A program made the position numbers and the translations under genes. Below the pieces are notes generated by a model that saw only the letters and a list, made by a program, of their open reading frames with translations, was not told where the DNA came from and made no database searches. A DNA stretch of 64,000 nt from Phoenix dactylifera (Eukaryota > Streptophyta > Magnoliopsida > Arecales > Arecaceae). Shown here piece after piece: positions 25,441-37,428 of this stretch. Numbering within the stretch: the first letter of the stretch is position 1; each line of letters opens with the position of its first letter. The stretch covers positions 25,119,146 through 25,183,145 of the forward strand of contig NC_052399.1 in assembly GCF_009389715.1 (NCBI RefSeq), given 5' to 3'.

Positions 25441-28400
25441 TTATAATCTTCCTTGTATTTGTTCTGGTTGTGGCTTTTCCGTAACTATTTCATTTTGAGG
25501 AGTATTCTTGCTATCATGTTTAGATCCTGAAAATAATGATATCTTGATTTCTTTTCTATATATGTTTTATTTGAGAACCTTGTTCAATGAACTTTCTTTT
25601 GTTCATGACTCCTTTGGAGTTTTCACGACTCTGATGTTATGTAATTCTTATCATTAATGTGCCTTTGCTCTCTCTTTAACTCTGTAAACGTTTTGAATTT
25701 CCTTTGATATGTTATTTCACACATTCTGTAATATGTGAAAAATTTATTCTTTTTATTCTTGTGCCTGAACCTTGAAAATAAAGAATTTGTCATTCAGTTT
25801 ATTCTTTTTTTGAGATTATCCCAAATGGTTACGATGTGGTTGACCAAAATTTCACACTGTGGTGCAAGATTATGGGCAAAACAGAAGCTAGTTATGAATT
25901 TTCTGGATTATTTTTAACAGTATGTTTATAGTATGTTATCATGTTATATCCCTTATTCTTAAAATAGGCTGTTTGTGCTGTCTTTTTGGTTTGCAAATTG
26001 TTTTGCCAAGTTGGTGGCTATGATGCCATCCATATTTTTATTCTTATTTCTATCTTGTTATTCAGTGCTTGGCCTGTTTTATGCGACTATATGTCTGTAC
26101 GAATGTGAATCATCAGGTACTCCTCATAGTTTTATTTCATTAGTCTCATTGTTTTTCTTATTATATCTTTTCTTGGCAGATTTCTCGCTGCATAGATCTC
26201 TCTCTCAGTTTGACTAGTCTAATTATAGTTATATTTTTGTATGTTTTTTTTGTTCCTTAGGCATCTGGAAATTTAATTTGATATTGAAAGATCTCTTTAT
26301 ACAATATGGATCTGGAAGACTTTTGCTTTGCTAGAAAGCCTTGTTATCCAATCAGATAAAATTTTGTCAGTAAATACTACGAACTAGTGATGACTGAGCA
26401 CCAGTTTTAGTGTATGGAACTCTTCGTGAGTCAAGAGTAGATAGCATGGCGGTCACATTCATGTGGTTCCAAGACTCTCTTGAGATGTCAGTTCTTTCTA
26501 GGATGTTAGCTTGTAGTTGGTATAATACTTTCCAAGGGAATCTGCTTTAGAAATGTATCAATTTAGTGTAGCGAAAATTTCTTCCTTCTCAAGTTTCCTT
26601 TTCCTATGTCCGTACAATTCTAATATTGCACCAAGGTTACCTTTGTGAAAGAAATTCAGTAATTTGTGGTGGAATTTAACGCTTTAGTGGATCTGGATCT
26701 CTCAATTTACAATATGATTTGAACTAGAGCATGACATTACCATTATTCCTTTTTCTTTGATTATTTTTCATTCTGAACTAATGGAGTGTTTGTCATATTT
26801 GGTTTTGCAATCATTATCCATTTTTTTTGGATCAGATTTGGCGGCATGGCCAAGTGGTATTTAACATCCAGAAAACTGCCAAATAAAATGCGTCCCAAGC
26901 AGAAATATGTAGTTTGTTGTAGGCTCTCTCTCTCCCCCCCTCTCTCTCTCAAGTTTCTGATCAACTGGATGGTTGCCTGGAGGTTGAGAATCAGAGTTTA
27001 AATTTGAATTCTGTTTTGGTGAAAGTTTTTGCAATCCAACAAAATGTCTGTTTTATTTGCAGATTCAACATCTTATGGATCTTCTATGGTGGATAGAGTC
27101 TCAGATAATGAAGTTGCTGAACTTACATATATCCCTACTTCCAAGGTAGAGAAATTTTATTGGTTGTATTTTCCTCATGTTGTTGAAATTATCATTATAT
27201 TCTGAGGATCTGAGTCTTATTTCCTGTTGCTTCCCTTTGTCCATTCAGGGTCATTCATTGGGGAAAATGGGGCATCATTCCAAAGAATTCACATGGTTAG
27301 GTTCCGCATGGAATTGCAGGAAAAGGCGCAAACATTACCGATCTTTCTGCCGGAATGGAGTTACAATCTCTGTAAGTATTTAAAGTTGTAATGGCTTCTT
27401 TCTAGTTATTATTTTTGCATTGGTTTAATGTACCATATGCTTTCCTAGGTTCATGACTTTGTCTATGTCATGACGGAAGAGAATAAGAGGCTCGTTGCAT
27501 ATGTGGAAGACCTATATGAGGACTTGAGAGATAACAACATGGTTGTGATCCGATGGTTTCACAAAGTTGATGAGGTTGGTATTGTTTTGCCTCCCGATGT
27601 TAATGACAGAGAGATTTTCTTTTCTCTTTGTCTTCAAGATTTCAGTATTGAATGCATTGATGGATTAGCAGCCGTCCTCAGTGCTCAGCATTTTGAGAAG
27701 TTTCAGAATGAGGCAACACATAGCAATTGGGAACCTTACCTGTGTTGCAGGCTGATTGATAATGATGATCTCAAGCCTTTCGACATCACTCAGGTCCAGG
27801 GCTACTGGAGTCAGGAACTACTTCGGTCCATGTTCACATCTTCTTTGAAATTGAGACTGAAAATAAACCGTCGTGGCTCTAGTTTAGATGGAGATGGAAA
27901 TGGCCACATTCCCCGATGCGGACTCAAAAAGAAGCACAGATTGAGTAATGGGGCTATTGATTGTGCTGGAACAGTAGCTAGGGATATGAACAAGAAAAGA
28001 ATTTTGGGTGCTAGCAACAAAGTAGAAAGACATATATCAAGCACTGCTTCTGCTCCTGGTTTGCTGAGAATGGAGTTGTGGAAGCAACAAATCCAGCAGC
28101 AGATATCTCCAGGATGCCATGTTGAAGTGCTGTCACAAGATAGTGGAATAAGGGGATGTTGGTTCCGTTGCGACATTCTCAAAAGACATCATGATAAGGT
28201 GAAGGTCCGGTACCAAGATGTTCAAGATGCTGATGGAAATGGCAATTTAGGGGTAAATATTAATTTCTTCATGTAACATAGTTTCTTCTCTTATATCTTG
28301 GTGGATGTGCTTATATCTGATTTTTTTTCCCCCACAGGAATGGGTTCTGCTTTCAAGGGTTGCAGCAGCAGACAAGTTGGGTATACGCTTGTTTGGGAGG

Positions 28401-29263
28401 CCAATGGTTCGTCCAAGTCCATCAGAGAGAGGCAGGTTGTCATGCAGCTTCGACATCGGGGCTGTTGTTGATGCATGGTGGCATGATGGCTGGTGGGAGG
28501 GACTTGTGATTCGTAAAGAATCTGAAGGGCAAATCCATGTGTATTTCTCAGGTAAAACCTTGTATTCATTACCACCATTGCACTAAACTTAGTATGATAT
28601 TTGGTGTCTTCATAGAGAAATTTACGAGAATTATTTTCCTGGACTGGTCAAGGACTGTTGCTAATGTCAAATATTTCTTGTTTGGATATTGCAGGAGAAA
28701 AGCGAGTCTCTATCTTTAGTCAGTGTGACTTGAGACCCTCACAGGATTGGATTAACAATAAATGGAACCGTATAAAAGACAGAAAAGATATTGTAAGCTC
28801 GTTGTTGTCTGATTTGGAACATGAGAATCCGGGCTTGTTTGGTGCTGAAGGAATCCCAATTCGTTCACCAGACACCGTCAGGCTCTCTGAAACCGAGGCC
28901 CAGACTGGGAGCACCAAACCAGAGGGCATTGTTGAATCCAAGCTCATACCCCATGGAGACTACTGGATGCTCAAAGCAGAAGTGCCATACCTTGCCAAAG
29001 AATGTCATTGGGACGGCTTGAAGTGGTGCTCATCAAAGAAAAGGAAGAGGAGAGAGTTGGCCTCTTATGGTCCAGATCATAGTAAAAGACAATGTCGAGT
29101 TAGCAGTATAAACAACAGTCGAAAGGGAGAAGAGCAGTCTAATGCTTGTAAGTTGTTCATGCTACCCAAATCATTGACAGTTGATCACGATAACTGCAAG
29201 ATTGGAGGGGATCCTCTGTTCAGTGCATCCATGACACACTCAAGCTTGGTCATATCCAGATGA
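24080..29263 (+). CDS. BAH domain plus Agenet (Tudor-like) domain protein
   Basis: Six exons join in phase: 24080-24419, 27063-27145, 27249-27371, 27449-28252, 28338-28551 and 28695-29263 (TGA), giving 710 residues. The N-terminal part (VFVGWEEVVVSKDKGRRVVH..., ending in SLKWRSRREVVNWLSSLVS) is the leader typical of plant 'Agenet / BAH domain-containing' proteins. The BAH domain spans about 155-300 (FTWLGSAWNCRKRRKHYRSF..., VVIRWFHKVDEVGIVLPPDV, REIFFSLCLQDFSIECIDGL). Two Agenet units follow at about 400-460 (GCHVEVLSQDSGIRGCWFRC) and 488-545 (VVDAWWHDGWWEGLVIR). A basic KKRKRRELASYGPDHSKRQ stretch near the C-terminus may be a nuclear signal. BAH and Agenet modules read histone or protein methylation, so a nuclear chromatin-reader role is inferred. 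The first intron is 2.64 kb. The ATG at 24080 was chosen because it begins the conserved leader. Confidence 0.88.
25413..25440. repeat. ATT trinucleotide microsatellite in intron 1
   Basis: About nine ATT units lie in the long first intron of the BAH/Agenet gene. This is simple-sequence DNA with no coding effect. Confidence 0.85.
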
Positions 29264-29870
29264 AGCTTGGTCATTTTTTTTTTTGAAGATTTCAGCAGGT
29301 ATGGTACGGTGTAGTTTTCGTGCACCCCCATGCTAATTTTCCTCCAGAGGTCTCAAGGTGAAATGAGGGCCCTTGGAGCCGACACATTCTTCGAGCCTTT
29401 GACCCCATCAATGACCAAGGAACTGGGTATTATGCTCTACTTATAAACAGTCTAGAATTTCTTAACATGGGTGCACATCGTAAGAGCCATGTTGGGTTGA
29501 GGAGTTGATTATTTGGAGTTTTTAGATCCTTTTAGCGAACCCTAACCAAGTTTTCCTGACCATGTCATTCCGGATAATACTTCATTTCCATCTGCTGCTT
29601 TAACTGACTTGATATCTCTTTTATTTATTTTTTTGTGTCAACTACAAGAATGGGTATACATCTGAACGTTTTCCTTGTCATTTTTGTATCTCAAAATGTG
29701 AGAATTGAATTGAAGTCAATGGAAGTTTCAATCTTGAGTTTCTCTAGCCTATGGACGCATGTTTGTGGTTCTGGAATGGTTCGAAGTAATGAGAGGAGAT
29801 TGTTTATTTTCGTTTTCAATGTTGAAAAGGTGATTGTTTGACCAAATATATCCCAAGATATGTTTGGCCG
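29264..29870. other. 3' flank of the BAH/Agenet gene
   Basis: Probable 3' UTR and downstream DNA. No additional gene is recognised. Confidence 0.5.
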
Positions 29871-32058
29871 GCTGTATTCTGTCCAATATATTACATGTTT
29901 AGCCGACGGTTGAACTAAATTCTGTCACCGATAGCCATTTTCTTCCTAGTTGGCCATGTTGTTGAACAAGAGGGGGAATAATGACCGGTGGCAGTAAAGT
30001 TTGAACGGGTGCTTATCATGTCAAGGTGGAAAACGATTGTTGTTTTTCTGAATTTAAAAATTATTTGTGGAAGTATCACATTTCATATTTGTTTTTGATT
30101 TTTTTTTATTTTTGATTTTCAGGCAAAACTGAACCTTCCAATTTGGATGTTATCTATATATCATATTCATATTTATTTTATTTGGTAAATAAAAATATAG
30201 CTATAAAAATTATTGGGATGTAAAAATTTATATTTATATTTATTTTAAATAAATATAGATATAAATTGGATAGCATAATTATAGATATAAATATAGATAT
30301 AAATTGAATAATTAAATTTGATATAGAATCAAAAATATTATTAATTAAAAAATAACTAAATTAATAGCATGTTAATATAGTTTTTTTTTAATTCGCAAGT
30401 TCTATATAACATAGAATAGGATAATAAAATATTTGGAAATGAATCGAAAAATTATCTATCCATCCATATCCATATTTATTTTATGAATATGGATATTAAT
30501 TGGATGAAAATCTCTATCTATATCTGGATAGATTTGGATATTATTCGGTTCACTTTCATCCGTATTATATAACTTTACATTGGTGCTCTTTTCTGTGGTG
30601 CTCAAGCTATTCTGTCCAATATATTACATGTTTGGCTGACAGTTGAACCATATTCTGTCACCATTCACCAAGAGCCATTTTCTTCCTAGTTGGCCATGTC
30701 GTTGAACAAGAGGGGGAATAATGATCAGGGGCAGTAAAGTTTGAACGGGTGCTTATCATTTCAAGGTGGAAAATGATGGTTGTTTTTCTGAATTTAAAAA
30801 TTATTTGTGGAAGTATCACATTTCATATTTGTTTTTGATTTTTTTTGATTTTTGATTGTCAGGCAAAACTGAACCATACAATTTGGATGTTATCTATATA
30901 TCATATTCATATTTATTTTATTTGGTAAATAAAAATATAGCCATAAAAATTGTTTGGATGTAAAAATTTATATTTATATTTATTTTAAATAAATATAGAT
31001 ATAAATTAGATAGCAAAATTATAGATATAAATTGAATAATTAAATTTGATATAGAATCAAAACTATTATTAATTAAAAAATAGCTAAATTAATAGCATGT
31101 TAATATAGTTTTTTTTTTAATTCGCAAGTCCTATATAACATAGTGTAGGATAACAAAATATTTGGAAATGAATCGAAAAATTATCTATCCATCCATAACC
31201 ATATTTATTTTATGAATATGGATATTAATTGGATGAAAATCTCTATCCATATTTGGATAGATTCGGATATTACTCGGCTCATTTTCATCTGTATTGTATA
31301 ACTTTACATTGGTACTCTTTTCTATCGTACTCAAGCTATTCTATCTAATATATTACATGTTTAGCTGATAGTTCAACTAGATTCTGTTACCAAGAGCCAT
31401 TTTCTTCCTAGTTGGCCATATCGTTGAACAAGAGGGGGAATAATGACTAGTGGCAGTAAAGTTTGAACGGGTGCTTATCATGTCAAGGTGGGTGCTTATC
31501 ATGTCAACGTGGGAAACGATGGTTTTTTTTTTCTTCTGAATTTAAAAATTATTTGTGGAAGTATCACATTTCATATTTGTTTTTGATTGTCGGGCAAAAC
31601 TGAACCATACAATTTGGATGTTATTATATATCATATTCATATTTATTTTATTTGGTAAATAAAAATATAGCTATAAATATTGTTTGGATACAAAAATTTA
31701 TATCTAATTTATTTTAAATAAATATGAATATAAATCGGATAGCAAAAGTATTGATATGAATTGAATAATTAAATTTTGATATAGAATCAAAAATATTATT
31801 AATTAAAAGATAACTAAATTAATAGCATGTTAATATGGTCATTTATTTTTTCTAAAAATTCGTAAGTTTAGAATATGATTACAAAATATTTGGAAACGGA
31901 TCGAAAAATTATCTATCCATCCATATCTATATTTATTTTCTGGATATGGATACTAATTGGATGAAAATCTCTATCCATATTTGGATAGATTAGGATATTT
32001 CACTTTCATCCCTACTATATAACTTTACATTGGTGCTCTTTTTTATCGTACTCAAGCT
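29871..32058. repeat. Three direct tandem copies of a 730-bp non-coding unit
   Basis: The phrase TTACATGTTT recurs at 29891, 30624 and 31353, 733 and 729 bases apart. Each is followed by the same series: CATTTTCTTCCTAGTTGGCC, GAACAAGAGGGGGAATAATG, GTTTGAACGGGTGCTTATCA, then AT-rich TATAGATATAAATT runs and ATATGGATATTAATTGG (last base pairs vary). A truncated fourth start (CTCAAGCTATTCTG) follows at about 32050. Copy 3 has an internal 21-bp duplication near 31470-31510. No ORF is shared. The unit is either a satellite seed or a tandemly amplified transposon piece. Confidence 0.85.
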
Positions 32059-32567
32059 ATTCTGCCCCATATGAAAGCCAGCTCGTATCTTTAGTTCAAA
32101 CCTATTGGATGGGTATGGCTCCATTATTAAGACTCCACATAGCTGGGTGCAGTTGTCATGAGTTGGACCTGATTTGGTCCAACCAAATTCAATCAATACG
32201 GAACTGCAGGATTAGTGCAGAATTCAGGCATAGCCCCTACACATGGACCTGACCAACTAGTTGGCCCAACGTACGCATTTGCAGCCTTATTTCAAGTCAT
32301 TCTCTCCTCTCTAATTGGACCCGGTTGGAGCCCAAAATCATGACCATTCAAACAAATATATCTGAATCAATCTAGTGGATTCGTGAGGCAGAATTAAGCT
32401 TTCCAATAGAAATCACTGAAGACTGGAGTAATAATGTGTTTGTAAACTATGGTTCAAACAAAAAAGAGAGGTTTGCTACAGAGACTATTGATACCGGGGA
32501 CACTAATGAATAAGAAAGCAACCTCTTCAGTGGTTTCCAATCTAATTACATCTGCTCACATAATAAC
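32059..32567. other. Intergenic DNA and probable 3' UTR of the lipid transfer protein gene
   Basis: No gene is recognised. The part next to 32567 is the expected 3' UTR of the minus-strand gene that follows. Confidence 0.5.
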
Positions 32568-33335
32568 CTAAACTGAAAGAGCTCCTGCCAGAACTAGAGG
32601 CATTATAGCCGAGGTCAGGGAAGCCCCCTCCACCCTTAGCTTTCCTCCACAGTTCACTCCCCGCAGCAGGTTGTTCATCCTCAGCGGTGGCGGAGACGCT
32701 ATTGCTGGTGATCCTGGAACATCTGAACAATTTGGGATGCAAAGAAATTAAAAACTTATCATAACAAATGAATGATCATAATAATTGTATGTTAAGGTGA
32801 CTGCTGATGGCACAAGTAGTCTAACCAACAGAAGGAGAGCTTGTATTTGACCCTGCAATGGCTTGTGGTTGCGGCGAGCTCGCTGGAGGAAGAGAGAGTC
32901 CTGCAAACATGGAAATAAAGAAAGTTTTATATGCATACATAATATATACGTACATGTTAATGGTGTCATAATTTTTTTTTTCCTCGTACCGGGGCAGGCG
33001 TTAGAGTTGAACGAGAGACTGAGGTGGCAGAGGATTGGAAGCTGGAGCACCAGCGAGTTGTTGACAGGGAGCGAGAGGGAGCGGTTGAGGAGGGGGCAGA
33101 GGCACCCGGGCTGGTCATGGAACAGGTTGACGAGGTTGTCGCAGCATGCGTCGGCCGGGATGGGCATTGCACCCTGAACAAAGGGTGTGCATGGGGCCAG
33201 GAAGAGGAGTTGGGGGCCGCAACCGGCGACCTCGGAGGAGGCCGAAGGCCGGGCAATGGGATGGCCGGTTGGTAGCAGCAGTGCTAAGGAGATCAAAATG
33301 GGCAGGAAAGCAGAGGGGGAAGAAGGACAAACCAT
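32568..33335 (-). CDS. Non-specific lipid transfer protein, GPI-anchored type (8-Cys motif)
   Basis: Exons on the minus strand are 33335-32990, 32882-32826 and 32713-32568 (TAG), giving 182 residues. Residues 1-24 form a signal peptide (SAFLPILISLALLLPTG). The mature part holds the eight-cysteine pattern C39, C49, C64-C65, C78-x-C80, C103, C114, which forms the four disulphides and hydrophobic pocket of the nsLTP / trypsin-alpha-amylase inhibitor superfamily. After it comes a Ser/Pro-rich linker (ASSPQPQAIAG, then PAIASPPPL). A hydrophobic C-terminal tail (TSAIMPLVLAGALSV) follows, as expected for a GPI signal. The inferred role is lipid or cutin-wax handling at the cell surface. Exon 1 is certain. 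The exon 2 limits were chosen because they give this linker and a hydrophobic tail; using a donor at 32851 instead would give a hydrophilic C-terminus ending at 32542. Confidence 0.8.
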
Positions 33336-34172
33336 GATTTCCTGGTGTCCTTTCTTTGGAGGGCTGGGTGATAGTGAGTGAAGAGGATTGTGGAGGCCCT
33401 TTCTTTGTTTATATAGGTGGTGGGAGGAGAGAATGGAAATGAGAATAACAATGGTTGAGAAGTTGATGGTGGTATTGAGAGTGATTTGAGTGTGAACAGG
33501 CATGCGATGCATGGGGTGTGTCCCCTCCCTATGGTTCATAGCCCTCCAGTCTTCTTATTTGCAACTGCTTCAAGTTCAAATGACAGGTTAGGTACAGAGA
33601 AAAAACAAAACAAAACAACCAGCGGGACATTTGAACAAATTTCAGGTATGTTTTTCATGATCTTTCTGGCTGGTTACAGTGCAAAAAGCTGAAGGGATTT
33701 GGGCTAACTACCACTAACATGATTTCATGAGGGCTAGGATTCTCAGCTTGATCCATGAACCTCCTGCACTGTGTGCAACATATCTGGGCCAAAATAAGAA
33801 GATATTTATGTATATTAGCATGTACGGATTTGCTAATTGCTATACATCATTGTTATCGTTGAGTTTAAGAAGGCTTTGAAGACCACTGCAACTTGGTAAG
33901 ACTGATGACTAATATTCTCAGTTACCTCCATATGTATTCCCTTTTCTAGCAGAATGGTGGAAACCCACCATATAATTTCATCATGAAATGAAGTACAGGC
34001 TGAAATCTAGACAGGAGAAAAAAAGAGGAAAAAAAAAAAGAAAGATGAAGGAAAGAAGAGGGAGAGAGGAGAAGGGGAAGGGCCAAAGCGGAAAGCCCCA
34101 CCTATGATCCAACCAAAACAAATAAACAACCGACCAACATACTGAATCCAGCCACCTGCCACACCACTACAT
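33336..34172. other. 5' flank of the lipid transfer protein gene and intergenic DNA
   Basis: This holds the promoter side of the minus-strand lipid transfer protein gene. A purine-rich AAAGAGGAAAAA-type stretch lies at about 34015-34085. No other gene is recognised. Confidence 0.45.
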
Positions 34173-34329
34173 TTACTCGGCTTGAAAACATTTGACGCTG
34201 CTAGAGCTGATTATGGGAGGGACATGGGTACAAAAAAATATCAAATTTAAAGTAGGTATGGCTTGAAGCCTGACTAAAAATAAATATAGTTTAGGCCCGA
34301 AACCTAACCGATAATTAAAACATTGAATA

Positions 34330-34508
34330 CTATACCTTCTCGTCACGCTCGGTGTGTTTTGCAGATCAGTTCCATCATTTTGAAAGAAGACTCGGCTATG
34401 GTCATCAGCTAGATCCAATGAGGTCCAAGGGGCAATGGTTGCGTCCCCCTTTTGCTCCGAGATATCTGGATAATGGTGAGGGATGGAGGGGCTTTCCAGG
34501 TCAAGCAT
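34330..34508 (-). other. Possible single unrecognised exon
   Basis: On the minus strand an ATG at 34508 opens a frame beginning MLDLESPSIPHHYPDISEQK. Codon use in the first 55-60 residues looks coding, and a donor-like GAAG|GTATAG follows near 34340. The frame downstream turns AT-rich and repeat-like. I do not recognise the peptide and found no partner exon, so this may be a small lineage-specific gene, a 5' exon, or chance. Confidence 0.2.
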
Positions 34509-34679
34509 GTCTTCCGTGAAACTAATGGGGCCACGAATTGGGTTGCTGCTTATATAGCCATATCACTCAGATAGTATCCAGTAGACTGGAGATTGGAAGT
34601 TGCCCCTGATATTCCGAGATATTTTGGTTTTTGATTTTATTGGATGCATCGTACTCGTCTCATATGTTCCACCCGTCTT

Positions 34680-34682
<3 letters not shown>

Positions 34683-34714
<32 letters not shown>
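34683..34714. repeat. Poly(A) tract of 32 bases
   Basis: An uninterrupted A run. It could be a retroposon tail, but no LINE or processed-gene body is recognisable just upstream. A simple-repeat call is safest. Confidence 0.7.
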
Positions 34715-34721
<7 letters not shown>

Positions 34722-35904
34722 TTTCATTTGCCTAAACCGCTTAAACGAGCAGTTCTATTTCCAATGCAGCATGATTTCATTGCTGCTCAAATGCTCCTCC
34801 ACAGCCTTCTCTGATTCCACCCCTGGCATTGTCAGCCACTTTGTTATTCTCCGGCTGGGTGTCACTTTTGACCAAAGGTGTGCCCCATGTGACAAGACGA
34901 GCGTGTGATCCTAGCTCAAACTTAGAATGATGGTGGGATTTTCTCAAGACAAAAGGCTTTAGCAACTTAGAATAACTCTTGAAAACATAGGAAAAATCAT
35001 TTGAATAATTAGAGAAATCAAGTACCCCTGTTGATATTCTATTTTCATTGCATCTTGAATTACTTAGAAAAACACCATTCCTTTTTTTCTTTTTTAGATT
35101 TTTTTTGTACTTTTGTTATTATTTTTTGGACTCCTTTCTTAGACAAAAATACTAACCCTAAACAAATAGGCGCTCCTCTAATTTTTCACTCCCTAATGAA
35201 GCAAATTGACTTTCTTATCAATGTTCTTCGCAAAAAGAGTTCCCTATCAATGTCATTACGGACATGCTCGGATGTATGCCGCTCTACCGATGAATTGCTG
35301 CTGTGTAAATGGTAACTTGAACATAAATCTTTTTTAAAAAATATTTCCGAGATCCTTAAAAATTGGAGTTGTGACATTTTTAAATTTCCACCTCTCTTTG
35401 ATATTTTCATACTTTTCCTTAATTTTCAGGCTCTCACATGGACAAGCCATTTGATTGGCCAAGCAGGCCTTAGCCCTTAAATCTCTTTAATAGTAAATGA
35501 GAAGCAGCCTTTAGCATCATCCTTTGTGTCTGAGAAGCAAGCACTGATAAAGCTGGATCTCATTATTTTTTCCCCTCCGGCAAAAGGCTTGGGCATCTAG
35601 AATATAGGCATCATTATCAAGAACTGTGATTAAATAAGGCCTTTGAGCCCTTCTATTAAAGGGCCATTGGTTAAACTATTTTCTGAGGGGAATCACTGAA
35701 ATCTTAAATGCCTAAATGACTTGGATTCCTGCCTAAAAATTGCTGCTTCCAAGTGGAAGGCCCCCCTAGCTTAATTCATACATTAACAATGATTGCATAC
35801 TTGGGATGATTAATTAGATACAACATGTTTTAAAATAACAACTGGCCTTAATGCTAAAGATTTTGATCTTAGAAAATGTTGTTGAACATAATTTTTTTAC
35901 CTAC
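34715..35904. other. Intergenic DNA
   Basis: No gene or clear repeat is recognised. Confidence 0.45.
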
Positions 35905-36294
35905 TGTAACAATCTAAGACTTCACCCAAAATGGCTAGCCGAAAGGTATTATTTAAATATCTTGATTCTCTATAAGTACCCAAAATCTATCCAGCGAATA
36001 ACCAATGTGGGACTAAATACACGTCTGCATGGGTCCTCATATACTCCATTCGTTCAATCCCTGACGTCTTTGTCAGGCTAAGGGTTCAAATCTAATCAAA
36101 TATAATTACAAACATCACGATCGGCTCATGGTCAGCCTTAATGGATCCGTGCTGCAGTGTTACATAGTACACATAGGTTATGGACCGGATTCGCTCTGAT
36201 ATTATTTGTAACAACTCAGAATCTCACCCAAAATGGCTAGCCAGAAGGTATTATTTGAATTTTTTGATCCCATATAAGTATCCAAAATCTATCA
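35905..36294 (-). mobile_element. TRIM retrotransposon, minus orientation, 5' LTR truncated
   Basis: Read on the minus strand, a truncated 5' LTR (36294-36208, ending ...GAGTTGTTACA) is followed by a primer-binding site like AATATCAGAGC (36204-36193), matching the initiator tRNA-Met site with changes. A short non-coding interior, a degenerate polypurine tract next to GTCAGGG, and a complete 3' LTR (36041-35905) complete it. The sequences are clearly the same family as the plus-strand TRIM at 36422-36861 but more diverged. The interior is about 165 bases, with no gag or pol. Confidence 0.8.
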
Positions 36295-36421
36295 CATAGC
36301 CGTACAGGTACTCGCATCTACATAACTTCCTACTGGTCCTACCATGGATGTGGATCAGAGTCTACCTTCATCGTGGAGGCCACTTTGGTATGCCCTAAAC
36401 AATTTCAAGCAATAGGGGAAG

Positions 36422-36861
36422 TGTGAGGATCCGTGCGGGCGTGTGTTTAGTCCCACATCGGTTATTCGCTGGGTAGATCTTGGGTATTTATACAGGATCA
36501 AGGAACCCAAATAGTAACCTTCCGGCTAGCTATTTTGGATGAGGTCCTGGGTTGTAACAAATGGTATCAGAGCGAACCCAACCCATAACCTATGTGGACT
36601 AGGGGACACTGCAACACGGATCCATTGGGGCTAACCATGAGCTGCTCGTGGTGTTTGTGATTATATTTGAATGGATTTGAACCCTTAGCCTGACGAGGAT
36701 GTCAGGGCTTGAACAGGGGGAGTATGTGAGGATCCTTGCGGGCGTGTGTTTAGTCCCACATCAGTTATTCGCTGGGTAGATCTTGGGTATTTATACAGGA
36801 TCAAGGAACCCAAATAGTAATTTTCGGCTAGCCATTTTAGATGAGGTCCTGGGTCGTTACA
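36422..36861 (+). mobile_element. Complete TRIM retrotransposon (440 bp)
   Basis: LTR 1 spans 36422-36559, starting TGTGAGGATCCGTGCGGGCG and ending TTGTAACA. LTR 2 spans 36725-36861 and is nearly identical. Immediately after LTR 1 comes TGGTATCAGAGC (36562-36573), the standard plant primer-binding site for initiator tRNA-Met. Just before LTR 2 is the polypurine tract CAGGGGGAGTA. The flanks GGAAG (left) and TGAAG (right) are a 4-of-5 target duplication. The 165-base interior has no ORF, so mobilisation would need a helper element. The near identity of the LTRs implies fairly recent insertion compared with the other copies here. Confidence 0.92.
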
Positions 36862-37428
36862 TGAAGATTTGTCTTGTGTTGATGGCGAGATATTAGCCAG
36901 GACTTGAAATCATGCAAGTGGGCCATCTGAAGCAGGCGTGCCACCAAAGTACAAGCTTGGTACAGCAGAAAAGTGATCATTACGAGGCTCAAATTAATGG
37001 CACAGCCACAAACCCAAGATTAGCCTTGTGGACGGCCCCTAATGGCTAACCCAAGAATAAGGCAAAGGGCAATCACGCAATTCTCCTCTTCTGGCTTCAA
37101 CCAGAATCGGATTCCACCGCACGTAAGTCGCAAAAAAGGATGACCCCAAAGCGTAGAAGAGGAAAAGGAATCCGCCACCCTCCACGCCTCATGCCTGCAC
37201 CCTTCAAAATAAAATCCCATTTTCAGCTTTATGGGTTCCCTTTTCAAGCATCTCAATCTTCCAAACGCCAAGAACTGCTTCATGTCAAACAAGGCAAGCC
37301 TCATTTCCACCACCTCCTCTCCTTGTTCTTGAAAATAAGAGAGAACCATTTGATACAAGGTTTTATATAACTCGTTGGCTCTACTAACTTTCATCTTTTT
37401 TGTTCTTTTGCCCCTTCAGTTCTACTGC
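36862..37428. other. 5' flank of the HMA gene
   Basis: This probably holds the promoter, leader or a short first exon of the HMA-domain gene. The long minus-strand frame at 37020-37394 resembles no protein and is taken as chance. A pyrimidine tract ending in CAG at 37417-37419 is a good splice acceptor. Confidence 0.4.

Noticed and set aside
37020..37394. 124-codon minus-strand ORF upstream of the HMA gene
   Set aside because: No recognisable domain; it overlaps the presumed leader of the plus-strand gene and lacks supporting exons.
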